DNA from: Hexactinellida sp. DTS-2022
Lineage: Eukaryota > Porifera > Hexactinellida
Length of the DNA: 64,000 nucleotides
Assembly (NCBI GenBank): GCA_028753945.1
Contig: JAPNXP010000005.1
Location: 5,043,809-5,107,808, forward strand
Direction: 5' to 3'
Below the pieces are notes generated by a model, which had not been told where the DNA came from, did not search any database, and saw only the letters and a list, made by a program, of their open reading frames with translations. This document shows, piece by piece, positions 11,901 through 22,619 of this stretch (positions are counted from its first letter, which is position 1; every line of letters starts with the position of its first letter). The position numbers were made by a program, and so were the translations under genes.

Positions 11901-14900
11901 CCTTGAGGAGGATCTGGTACTTAGGGATTCTCTGCAGAGGCTGTAGAAGGTAGAATTGGAGAGGATGAGAAGTATTTAGCCCCTGCGAAATCTGCTGCCA
12001 TATTTTCGTGTCATGTCGTTCAATTAACTTTTGGGATTGGAAAGAGTTTTTCATGTAGTGGAAGTAGGCCCAGAATTCCTTCTCTCTCGAGGCGAACGCG
12101 TGACACACCTCTTCAGGATGCACATCGTGAGCTTCTAGCGCTGATAGGATAGCCGAGTGGAGAGTGTATAGCTCGTGTATGTTCGCAAACAGAGCCGGAA
12201 TCTGCCCCTGTAAGCTTTTGGGGGTAATACTAGTCTGTGAAAAATAAGGAATAAAGACTTGCACTAATGTTTTCAAATGCTGTACATAGGCGGCTTCTGA
12301 GCTCAGCAGATCTTTGATAATGTAATTGATAAACTTGATAGCATAGTCCTGCTCCACAGTGTTGATAGAGGACTTGGACTCCTGGGAGCTGGAAGAGGCG
12401 GAATGCCGAATAATGACTGTGTTAGGAGCGGAGCTCTCTCCCTGAGAGGCCTCGGACGGTAGCATCGAATGAGACTGCGGGGGAGGAGACTCCGCTAGGA
12501 GATTCTTTAGCTGGATCTCTTCTCTCTTTGCTTTCAAAAGCTCAAAGAGGGACTCGGACTGCGCCTTTATATCAAGCACGATCTCTGTGACTCGCTGCAC
12601 CTTTATCTGCTGAGCCAGCCAGAGAGAGTTCTCTACTTGAGATAAGTGGACAGAGGCGGTGTTAAGACAAGCTTCCGTCTTGTGGTAGAGAGGAACCAGG
12701 TCTCTGCTCTCCTCTGTGGGGAGGGGCGATGCTGTCAGCTGGCTGGCGTGGTCACACCACTCTCTCATCTCACTCAGAGGCCCGCTCAGCTCAATCAACA
12801 GATTTAACCTTTGTTTGTTGGTGCCTACAAGAGTCTTCAGTTCTTTAAGCGTCGCTGACACTTGTTCACTCAGTCTCTCTACTCGCAGCCACTTAGGATG
12901 GCCAGTTGATATAATAGAGTTGCCAGTCATAAGCAAATGGTTAACCGATTTTGTTATCGTCTTAAGGAAGTCCTCTTCAGTGAGTATACTGTCTAATTGT
13001 TGGTGCGCCATGTCAATGAACAATCCTTCCTGTACAACGAAATCAAGTTGTGGGATATCATCCATTTTAATTTTAATTGAATCAATCATCTGAAATGCTT
13101 CCATTTCGAACTTATCAACTTGGTCCAGTGACAGCTGCTCCCCATTTGACCCCGTCTTCCGTGCAATAGCGCTTTGCAGCTGATTGAGCAACTGTTGTAG
13201 CCCAGCGGTCGAACTTTCTAGCTTGGACAGTGCCTGGGAGAGTTGCTTGTCACTCAAAATCTGAGAAATATTCTCTGCGATGTCGGATTTGTTCGCTTGC
13301 TGCTGGCTGATGCCCCTCTCCATCCTCTCAAGCCGGAGAGAGGAGGGCAATGCTTTGTTCGCGTTAACCTGCGTCAGCAGAGTCTGTAGAGCCGTCTTAA
13401 TGCCCTCAGTTGCTGAGAAGAACGCCAGGAGTTTGTTGAGGAGACTGGACAGCTGCTGACAAACCCCGGAAGTGCTCCTGTACTTAGCGAGTATGGCTTG
13501 GGCCTGCTTGTTGAGGGCGGGAGTGGGGTAGCTCTTCTCTAGGGTGTAGCTGTTGATGCTGGAGAGAGCTGTATGGGAGCTTGTGACGCTGTCTAGGGAC
13601 TTCTGAGTGTCCGCAAGAGTTAGAGGAAACACGCGACGAATTCGAAATAAGTCGACATCAACTTGTGAAACGAGGTCACGCAACAACTCCAATTCTCGGT
13701 GCGAGGAATGGTCATGAGCCGGTGATGAATGGAAGTTGCGCTCACAATCGAGAAAGGCTTGTTCGACCAGAGTGAAGTGCTGCTTCAGTTCAGCTACCTG
13801 TCTGCGAAATGTCTCGAGCGCTTTGAGACATTGAGTTTCAGCTGTTTCGGCTGCGGAAGCCGTGACTGCTGGGTGCGAGGAAAATTGTTCGAAGAGAGAA
13901 GAGAGTTTCGTGATACAGCTCTGAGACAGCTCGAAGCGGGCTTGGTACTCCTGGAAAGTGTCTTCGGAAGAGGAATCAGAAGTTTGACAAAACGTGTCGA
14001 GATCTGAAATGAGAACTGACACTTCTTCGCAGCAACTTATAATGTCGATGGAGAGATGAGCTAAGTGCTGAAGGTCGTTAAAATGTGAGGTGCGTCTCTT
14101 GTGGATGCTCTTAAGTCCCTGGGACAACTTGAGTAGTCTGTTCTTGTCTGTCTCAGCTGCTAAGGAGCGGGCTATGAGAATAGCTCGGTTCTGTAGGGTC
14201 TCGTGTTCCGACTCCTTAGGCAAGAGGTACTGCTGCTGGAATGACGTCATCTTCTGACAGTACTCATGCAGTGTTTGTTTGGTAGAGGGGAGAGAGCTCA
14301 TGTTCTCTAGATAAGCTCCCATATGGTCTAGGTACCAATTGTGGAGGGAAGTTGCTTTATTGATCAATTCTTCCACTTCTCGTTCTTGCTTAGAAAGACC
14401 TGCCTTCTCTGCGAGTTTGGTCTGGCATTCTTGCAATCGAGATTCAATCGCTTTCCGCATTGACTCAAGGTGCGAAGTTTCGGTTGGTGGGAAGTCAGGG
14501 ATCTTTTCGGTGAATTTAATGAACTGTGCAACCTCTCGCTGGCATGAGGAACTAGTCTGTTTTATTTTTGCTATAATTTCATCAGACTGATTAGCAGTAA
14601 TTGGCTGAGGTTTGAATGCCCTCTGTTCTAACTTTTCGACCTCTCTCACGAGGGAGGAGTAGCGGGAGTGGAAGAGCGAGCATTCCTTGAGAAAGGTTTC
14701 CCTCTCACTGGTCAGGGCATTCACTACTTCGTGTGCTCTCGAGATGTCAGAGAGGAGAGTCTCGATGTGTGACTTTTCTTGCAATTGGAATAGCTCGGGC
14801 ATGCTTAGGAGCTCTGTGGCGAATTCGAATACAGAGGCTTTCTCCTTAGCAAGTTCTTCTACCTCCTTAAAGCCGGCAGAAAGCTCCCCTGCCTGGTGTT

Positions 14901-17900
14901 TCACGTCATCTTTGCTATTTCCGACTCTCAGGGAGTTCTTGAATTCTTCTGCGAAACTCTCAAAAGCAGACACGATTCTACTGCAGTCACGATACAAGCT
15001 ATCGAATGGCTCCATTCCTATTTCCTTCAACGCATGTTTCCACTCCAGTTCACATTTGTTCCATCTCTCGTCGAGTTTCCCAAAAGCCAGCAGCATGCCA
15101 GTAGGCTTGAGAGGCTGACCGACAGTCTGTTTCCCAATAAGAACCGTAAGATTGTCACTGAGGGAGATGAGTTGATCTAGGGCGCTACGGCACACAGTTT
15201 TGTGTGAGATAAGAGCGGACCGTAGAGCTAAGTAGCTTATAAGCTGTTTGTTAGGCTCTGTGTCTGAGAGAGTGGTAGGAGCAATAATTTGACAAGAAGC
15301 CTGTTCCATAGATTTGTAGAAGGTAGTAACACAAGAACACTGAGACTTGAGAATAGAGAACTGCTTAAAATATGCGGACCATTCGTCCTTAAGAATATTC
15401 GCCTCATCTAGAGCCCGGTAACTTTTCAATATTTTCCTTACAGCAGACTCAACGGAGATATGTTCCTCTTCGAATCGCAGCAGCTGCGTGTGAGCCTCGC
15501 GATCTCTCTCCTGCTCCTCTCCCCACCTGCAGAGCGAGAGCACAGCTGTCAGTCCCGTATCTGCTATCCAAATGCGTTTGTGTGAGATGTCACGCAGCAC
15601 AGCAGCCAACTCAGGCTTCGGGGGGAGCTCGCTGCTCTCTCGCGTAGAGTTTGTCCACAGGAAGTCCAGCTGGGACTGCAGACTGGACAGGTCCGTGAGC
15701 AGAGCTGTTATCGCACTTCCGGTGTCCGGCATGAGTCTGTACTCGGTCCTGGGCAGGATGGAGGGGGGCGAGGAGACCAGCGGCATAGCCAGCTGTTGCT
15801 GCAGGAAGGTAGCAGTGCCGGTCGTGCAGGCCAGGTCGTTGGTGACCAGATCCTTCTGCTTAGCCGTGTCGGGGCTGCCGGCAGCCAGCAGTCGCTGATA
15901 GTTGCTGAGGTTGTTGCTGACGTTTGTTCTGGCCAGCTGGAGGTCCAGAGCCAGTCTCAGCCTGTCTCCGTACTCCAGCATGCCCCTCTCGAGGGTGGTG
16001 TTCATCTGCGTCAAGTAGCGCAGCCGGAAGTGGAGAGTGGGCGCGTGCGGCGTGACCAGCTGGGAGGGGTGGTTGGTGTCGTGCGAGATGCAGCGCGTTA
16101 TCAGGTTCTGGCAGTACTTGACGGTTGAGGCCACATTAGCTTTGAGATTGTCAAAATCGGTCAGTAGCTGCTCCAGCTCATCTGAAGTACCCCACACGCG
16201 CATCTTTCCATCCAACAGCGTCGTGTACACGTTTTCAACCCACTCAATAGCCTACGCAAGGAACAAATACAGTAGATGCCGAATATAAGAACACGGGTTA
16301 TAAGAACATTCCACTGGAAACGGTTGCCATATACCCTGTATAATTTATGCCGGTTATAAGAACAATATAAGCAGTTTCCTACGATGTTCTTATAACCGGC
16401 TCCACTGTAGCACAATAGGAGTGTAACCAGTGGTAGCTCACCTGCGAGATCTCCTCCTGCTGGAGTCTGAGCCCCTCCGCGTCCGGCGGGCGCTTGCGTG
16501 AGCTGGCCACCGCGCGGGCGAGCTGCTCCTGGCACCACTCCAGCTGTCGGGCCACGTGCTCCACGGCCGGGGAGTAGTGCAGGGGCGGCAGGCTGGACCG
16601 CGGGCTGTCCCCCTGCGGGGGCTGGGAGTGCGTTGAGTTCTCCTCTCTCAGCTCTTGCAGCAGAGAGCGGCCTACCTGCGTAGAGGGACAGTAATAAGGA
16701 TATATATCCATGGTAAGTATACGAACTCGTACTTCTATAACTTTGTTAGCTGAGTCAACAGTGCGCTCGCTAGTGGCTCCTGAAGTGTACTTCTTGCACA
16801 TCTCTCTCAGGTCTTCGCACAGCTGATTGAAGCCAATTCCTTCATTCAGAAGCCTTTCTCTCGACTGGATTCTAATACAGATTTAATGTTATTGTAACCT
16901 ACACTGTAAGAATATATAGGACAGGGTTGAGTACCGATTTGCGAGCTGGGTCATGAGCTGGTGCAGGAGGCCCATGCGGTTCCCGATGAGTTTTGCGAGA
17001 GAGCCCGTGTGGTCGGCAGGGGCGGCTGGGTCGGAGGAGAGGATCAGCTGTGCCACGCGCGACAGGTGTCTGACCTCGCCGGAAACGGTAACGACTTTAT
17101 CTTTGAATCTCTTGAGACCGTCGAACAGCTCTAGACTCTCCTCAGCTGACTCCCCGATGTGACAGGGCCCGGACAGGTTCTCCTCTCCGTGCGCTATCAG
17201 CCAGGACTTCAGCTTTAGACTCGTGTTCTCGAATATGTGAACCTACAAACTCCATTAATAAACGGATACAGGGTTACTGATAATGAGGGTATAATTGCCT
17301 TGATACAGTGCTCTAGCCGAATGGTTTTATCCTCTGCGACAATCGACAGCTGTGACTGCCTCCGCTGCATGGAGTCTATCAGCTTCCTCACCACAGAGGC
17401 CGCGTGCTGCTTGTACGGCACCTCCACCGCGGGGCACAGCTAAGCACAGCAGATTCAACAGTATAATAAATAATAGTTTAGTACTGACCATGAACTGGGG
17501 ACGATTGGGAGTTCTGAACTTCTTGGATTGATCTAATCTTCCCAAGAAGTCGTCCGCCTCACGCAGGAACCCCTGCGGAGACTTGTGGATCTGCTCAGTC
17601 AGCTGTCTCTGTCGCTCCAGCACCGTCTCTCCCGACTGGATGTCCCTATCAATCCAGTTAATAGCATATTACACCAGCACACAAGAGGGGTACCTGGGGT
17701 TGTCTTCGTGCGTGATCTGTCTCTCCAGGCGGGAGAAGTGGTCCATTATAAAGTTGTGTGAGGCGATGAGGTGCTCCAGCTGGAGTCGAAGCTTGATCCA
17801 CTCCGAGTGGTCGTACGGGAGCGAGCCCCCCATCTCCGGAGGCAGCTGCTTCGTGTCGAGGTAGCGGGACAGCTTCTCGAGGGAAGAGAGGAGAATTGTC

Positions 17901-18951
17901 TCAAACGGGAGTTTGGTTTTCTCTTTACTGTGCCCTATAAGAGTTAGTATAAAATAGCGAGTAGAGAACTGAGGTATCCTACCGATGGAAGCCTGCTTCT
18001 TCTTCCAGAACTGCTCGGGCTGCAGCAGGTACACCTTGAGCAGCTGCGAGGAGAGCGCGTCCTTGAGCGCGTGCAGGATTAGCTTGCTGGAGGTCCAGGG
18101 GCTGTGTCGCGCGTCCACCACAGCGGTGTACCCCTGGGCCTTCAGCTCGAGCGGGGGCGTGTTCGCCAGGTACAGGATAAGCCGTCGCAGCTCCTCCGCG
18201 TCATAAACGTACTCCTACGATAGCATAAAGTTAGGTATACTCAAGTGGGCGTGAGGTACCTTTCCCTGGGCAGGGACACAGATAATGAGGCGTCCCTTCT
18301 TGTCTGTACCGCCTGCCAGGATGCACAGTCGCTTCTCAATGGTGTCGAGTATCTCGGCTGCCGTGGTGGGCGGCTGCTCCAGTCCTGCGGATTCCGCGCT
18401 GAGGTGAGAAGACTCGTCGGAGATCAGCGTTATTCTGCTGACGTCAGAGGCCAGATGGAAGGGGGAGAGGTTCTGGAACTCCATCGTGGCAGCGTCCCCG
18501 GGCGAGGTTCGGGTGCTGCTGGGAGCCTCGTGAGACCTGTGGACAAACATATATACACTAATACCTCTATAAAGTGAACACCTGGGGACCAGCCAGAATG
18601 TTCACTTTTCATAACTGTCTAAAGCAATAGGAAATTTTTGGGACCGAGAAAAGTGTTTGCATTTTGTAGTTGTTCATTTCTTGAAGGTGTTCACTTTTGG
18701 AGGTTTTACTGTATATTTATTAATTAGTTGGCTATAAGGTATTGTAGTTCGGCTATAAGATACATATTGTATGCAACTCACTTTGTAGCACCGAGAGACT
18801 CGAATGTCTCGGGGGAGTCTATGTGCGCCAGTCTGTGAGTGGGCATACAGATGGGACTGGTGTGTCTGCGCTTAGGAATATACTCGTTAGAGGGTGCGCT
18901 GGAGGGGGCATTGGGAGGAGGGTTCTTAGGGATGAAGAGGTGACCTGACAT
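5995..18951 (-). CDS. TRIO: Trio/Kalirin-family RhoGEF with tandem Ig-FN3-kinase cassettes
   Basis: Ten exons: 18782-18951, 18260-18536, 17983-18214, 17694-17934, 17489-17645, 17299-17439 (GC donor), 16935-17242, 16733-16871, 16442-16675 and 5995-16251, summing to exactly 4052 codons. Order: SEC14-like domain (about 65-260, with VVDARHSPWTSSKLILHAL); spectrin repeats (about 270-1900); DH1 about 1930-2110 and PH1 to about 2240; SH3 about 2260-2313, a weaker SH3-like segment near 2373 and SH3 about 2535-2588; DH2 about 2668-2850 and PH2 to about 2963; Ig about 3037-3130; FN3 to about 3227; kinase 1 about 3260-3518; Ig about 3574-3665; FN3 to about 3753; kinase 2 about 3774-4030. Kinase 1 keeps the VAIK-type Lys (LAAKV), the HND catalytic Asp and DFG. 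Kinase 2 has HCN, Ser for the catalytic-loop Asn, and DFS, so it looks inactive. The order up to kinase 1 is Trio/Kalirin; the second cassette recalls obscurin/UNC-89. Predicted role: Rac/Rho activation in the cytoskeleton. Confidence 0.9.
16270..16407. mobile_element. 138-bp TA-flanked MITE in Trio intron 9
   Basis: The element lies wholly inside intron 9 (16252-16441). Its ends start and finish with CAGT/ACTG and are flanked by TA on both sides (16268-16269 and 16408-16409). The terminal inverted repeats CAGTAGATGCCGAATATAAG and the complement of the right end (CAGTGGAGCCGGTTATAAG) align with few changes. A perfect 16-bp inverted repeat, GCCGGTTATAAGAACA at 16349-16364 and its complement at 16385-16400, forms an inner hairpin. 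TA duplication and CAGT ends fit a non-autonomous Tc1/mariner-pogo element; no coding capacity is seen. Confidence 0.75.
18556..18711. mobile_element. 156-bp TA-flanked MITE in Trio intron 1
   Basis: The element fills most of intron 1 (18537-18781). Left end CACTAATACCTCTATAAAGT and the complement of the right end CAGTAAAACCTCCAAAAGT, each continuing into GAACACC, form imperfect terminal inverted repeats of about 27 bp. TA dinucleotides flank both ends (18554-18555, 18712-18713). The layout matches pogo/Tc1-mariner derived MITEs, whose ends commonly read CAGT-A-x-ACCTC. It has no ORF of note. It is a different family from the one in intron 9, judging by the inner repeats. Confidence 0.75.
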
Positions 18952-19604
18952 GCCACGCAAACTCTTGTTCTAATTTAACCAAACACAATGGTAATCAGGG
19001 ATTAGTGAAGTGTAAGCGTAGACATAGTATAATTAATTATTGTTATTCAGCAATAAAATACAGACAATCTCGTAGTTATTTCAATCTGGGGAATTTCCTA
19101 GTAACCTGATAACTTGATAAGGTAGGAAAATAAATTCAATATGGTGTGGGCTAAAATCTGCAATACAATATTATTTATTTTTGGAACATTTACACACTGA
19201 TTAAAAAGGTAAATACAAATTCGGATATAATTTAAGGAAAATTCAATTAACAAGTCAGCAAATACAGAAATTGGGATGAAGTCAACAAGAAAAGTTAGCA
19301 GTAATAACTCCAGATTTATTAAATCCCTTCTACCAATCCCTGCAATTGAACAATACTAGTAAGCGGCAAATTAATAAGTGCAGTGTCCCCAATGGGGGGA
19401 ATTTAGTAATTTTGGAGAATGCACTTTCAATTAAATTATTATACAATATCTAATATAGCATTTGGAGGGGTTGTTCCCATTGCCAATCCCTGATGCACAA
19501 TTTCGAAACCCAATTTAATAGCAAACGAAGCAATATTGCAATTTGTTATAAATACACTGATTTGGTAAATGTAATAACATAAACAAACATCCGGATTAAC
19601 AAAT
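18952..19604. promoter_or_regulatory. Divergent spacer between Trio and NF-kB
   Basis: This 653-bp AT-rich spacer separates the Trio start (minus) from the NF-kB start (plus) and must hold promoter elements for both. No ORF of note reads through it. Visible items are a TTAG acceptor-like site 18 nt upstream of the Trio ATG, a perfect kB-type site at 19089-19098 and a second G-run (GGGGGGAATTTAG near 19394) that only half matches the kB consensus. No TATA box stands out from the AT-rich background. Confidence 0.5.
19089..19098. promoter_or_regulatory. kB-consensus site upstream of NF-kB
   Basis: GGGAATTTCC matches the NF-kB/Rel consensus GGGRNYYYCC exactly and lies about 507 bp upstream of the NF-kB start codon in the divergent spacer. 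Autoregulation of NF-kB genes through kB sites is known in other animals. A match of this degeneracy would arise by chance in a 650-bp spacer perhaps one time in ten, so this is suggestive only. Confidence 0.4.
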
Positions 19605-21404
19605 ATGGATCTTGACGGACTTAGTACAAATGCAATTGCGCTGGTTATGTCGGAGGAGGCGGGCCCGGGCCTGAGGCAGTACCTGGAGTGGATGCAGAAG
19701 GAACTGCTCTGCAAGGAGCTGGAAGTCACACGGATAGCGTACTTACATGAGGGCGCTAGGGGGCTGGAGGGCGTGTTCGTGCTACTGGTGTGGACCCCTT
19801 CAGCGCTGGACGCATTCTCTAATGCGGAAGACACATATACAGATAACAGCACAGTCAGCTGGCTGCAAGAGAACACACTCAGCAACCAAGTTATCAACTT
19901 GTACACCAACAACACTGCTTCCCCCACGCTGCCCAGCTGGGCGAGCTACTTCCGGAAGTTCTATCTGCCGCTGCACTCGAGCACGACGGCCCTGGGGACC
20001 TACATGAAGCTGGAGCCCAACTCCAAGCTAAACTGCCAAACTAGAGTCGAGTGGGAGCTCGAGGAACAGGATGCGAAGGAGGTTCTCAGGTTTGGGGGCC
20101 ACCTGGAGTTAGGGAGTATGCATAGACTTCTGCCGCACGCCAACAGGAACAGCGGGGAGGGAGGGCGCGTGTCGGACGATTATAAGTTCAAGGAGTACAA
20201 GACTCTGCTATGGTACATGCTGAACATTGGGTATTTGAAAGCAGAGTCGGTACAGGAAGACTTCACAGAAGCTCTGAAGCAGTGCAACACAAAGACTGCG
20301 AATGGGGTGGTACGGACCGAGCGTCTGGAAGCCGAGGAAGAGTCCAGTTTCACAAAAGTTTGCATTTCAGAACAGCCCAAGTCGCAGGGGTACAGATTCC
20401 GCTACGAGTGCGAGGGGTACACGCACGGGGGCGTGCCCGGGGAGTTCTCAGAGAGAGGCAGGAAAACGCACCCCACGCTCCTGTTCAGTGGCTACGAGGG
20501 CAGAGTGGTGGTGGTGGGGTTCCTGGTGGGGGAGGAGGGGCGCTACCAACACGCGAATAGTCTGGTGGGAAGAGACGTGTACCGCGGGGTCATGGTGAGG
20601 TACGGGGTCGTGTCGGCGTCAAGCCCCAAGATGGAGCTGAGCAATATATCCATCCAGCACTGCAAGAAGAAGATTATTCTGCAGAGCGCAGAGATGCAGC
20701 TGGAAATGCGGAGACTCGTGGAGAAGATGGGCGTAGACGCGCTGCGGGCCGCCCTGTCGAGCGGGAACATTAACGGATCGGGAAGTGAAGCGGCACTGGA
20801 AGAGCTCGTGAGGAAACAGCTGAGCGAGGAGGACTATAAAGAAATCAAACTGGGACAAGAGAGGTACTCTTCCGGGCAACAGAACCTGTCGGCCGTAAAA
20901 CTGTCGCTCATTATCTACACGCACCACCGAGCCAGAGACAAGTTCATAGAACTGAGTCGACTGACTACGGACACGATATACGATTCGCAATCGGTTCACT
21001 CGAGCGCTCCTCGCATCTGCAGAGCCAATGCGAACACCGGAGGCCCTGAAGGGGGCAAAGAGATCGTGATTCTCTGCGAGAAGATTCAGAAAGCTGACAT
21101 CCAGGTTATATTCTCCGAGGAGAGGGACAGCGTCGACAGCGAGACTGGCTGGTACCGCACGCTTGAGGTGACCTCTAACGACGTACACCACCAGTACGCA
21201 GTCACAATAAAGACGCCTCCTTACATAGACGTCAACATAAACAACACACAGATAGTGTACATTCGACTCAGAAGAATGTCAGACAGTTTGTACAGCAACG
21301 CCATAGAGTTCAGCTACGACCCTCAGCTCAGAGTGGAGGACCCCGAAGGGATCATCAGGAAGAAAATGAAGGAAGAATCACTCGATCAGCTGATCAGAAT
21401 TTGA
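19605..21404 (+). CDS. NFKB1: NF-kB (Rel homology) transcription factor without ankyrin repeats
   Basis: Single-exon 599-residue protein. From residue 256 it has the Rel homology DNA-binding domain, with the recognition loop RFRYECEG at 264-271 followed by HGGVPGE, then HANSLVG and the linker segment with TDTIYDSQ. An IPT dimerisation domain at about 468-572 follows (GGKEIVILCEKIQKADIQV, RRMSDSLYSNA). This matches the p50/p52 (NF-kB1/2) branch better than Rel. The protein ends 27 residues after the IPT with only a weak basic stretch (IIRKKMKEE): there is no glycine-rich hinge, ankyrin array or death domain, so it resembles a constitutively p50-like form. Residues 1-255 match nothing I recognise. 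No acceptor-like AG stands near the ATG, unlike most genes here, and it is one of only two plus-strand genes. Confidence 0.93.
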   Translation: MDLDGLSTNAIALVMSEEAGPGLRQYLEWMQKELLCKELEVTRIAYLHEGARGLEGVFVLLVWTPSALDAFSNAEDTYTDNSTVSWLQENTLSNQVINLYTNNTASPTLPSWASYFRKFYLPLHSSTTALGTYMKLEPNSKLNCQTRVEWELEEQDAKEVLRFGGHLELGSMHRLLPHANRNSGEGGRVSDDYKFKEYKTLLWYMLNIGYLKAESVQEDFTEALKQCNTKTANGVVRTERLEAEEESSFTKVCISEQPKSQGYRFRYECEGYTHGGVPGEFSERGRKTHPTLLFSGYEGRVVVVGFLVGEEGRYQHANSLVGRDVYRGVMVRYGVVSASSPKMELSNISIQHCKKKIILQSAEMQLEMRRLVEKMGVDALRAALSSGNINGSGSEAALEELVRKQLSEEDYKEIKLGQERYSSGQQNLSAVKLSLIIYTHHRARDKFIELSRLTTDTIYDSQSVHSSAPRICRANANTGGPEGGKEIVILCEKIQKADIQVIFSEERDSVDSETGWYRTLEVTSNDVHHQYAVTIKTPPYIDVNINNTQIVYIRLRRMSDSLYSNAIEFSYDPQLRVEDPEGIIRKKMKEESLDQLIRI

Positions 21405-22619
21405 CTCATCATGCACAGACAAGTTCATGGACCCATTGAATAGTTATACAAACAAATCCTTTAATTGAATTAATCTCTATTGTTTAAAATGCATCATCGT
21501 TAATAAGGAATTTTAATTAACCACATTTGCCTGTTACTTATAGATCACCATTTTCTACACTATTAGTAATCAGTGGGTTGATTGCCTTATAGATTATAAC
21601 ACAATAGCTCAACAAGCAGCAAGTAGATACATAAACCATACTTGCTGTATCAAATAGCAAATATTCAATAACTACCATATGTAATTAGCATTGCAGCTGT
21701 TGTTTGCGCAGAAAAATTCAATTAGAAACACGTTAGTTTATAGTTCAATTGAATTATTAAATACATCGAAGGATATCACCACAACTTATTGAAGAGATGT
21801 GACGTGCCAAGAAAAAGCAAACTTTACTTGCTCATTGAATTATACAAATTAGACACAATTACCAGTTAAAATGGCTCTGTATTTTTGAATTAATACAGGA
21901 GTTAAACAGCCGGACTTTCGCAGAATTATAGAAAAGTTTTATGGTGCCGTTGTTCAGTCAGTGGTAGAACCGACTCGTGTGCGAAATTTATAACTGATGG
22001 AAGAGTAAATTGTAAGCGTGAGGGTAAATTTCAGTTGTAAGCAATGATACTCGTGTTATCAGTTAGTGGTTTAAGAAGAGTTAAGTAAATATAAAAAAAC
22101 CACCTTATCGTCTACAATCATTTAATAATAGATTGTTTAGTCCAGACAAATAATCAGATAATACACCATATAATTAATTTGTGTAATGATGAGTTTATTT
22201 GGGCTCCAAGTGGCTCAAATTAATGATTATAAACTGATTACGTTATAAAAAGAGAAAAACAAGTTGAATATTTCTTTAATATACTATAATATAAGGAAAA
22301 TCTGTCCGAAATCAGTACAGTAATGCAACATATAACAGGTGTATATAGAATAAGTAATAAGACAGCTAGGAATGTAAAAACTGCGGAGAATACTTGAACT
22401 GAAGAGGTGATTGCTCTGAGAGCGAATAGTGTAATACAATAATAATAATATCAATAATAATATAGAAGATAAACATTAGAAATACATTTAGAAAAATCAG
22501 TTTACAAGAAAAGATATTTATTGAGTTCTGTACACGCATTCTGGTTCATAGAGACTATATTACTATACTGTATTCATATATTGGAGGATTTGTCAAGTTG
22601 AATGCGGTTGTGGGTGTGT
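21405..22619. other. AT-rich non-coding spacer between convergent NF-kB and MEX3
   Basis: This 1.2-kb stretch lies between the NF-kB stop (plus) and the MEX3 stop (minus) and should contain both 3' untranslated regions. I see no credible ORF, RNA gene or ordered repeat in it. A poly(A) signal for MEX3 is listed separately. Confidence 0.6.
22517..22522 (-). terminator. Poly(A) signal of MEX3
   Basis: AATAAA on the minus strand, about 98 nt past the MEX3 stop codon. Position and sequence are canonical, though such hexamers are frequent in AT-rich DNA. Confidence 0.4.

Noticed and set aside
17299..17310. GT donor CACT/GTATCA for Trio exon 6
   Set aside because: It shifts the frame out of the conserved spectrin-repeat sequence; the GC donor eight bases further keeps LEHCIK-VHIFEN.
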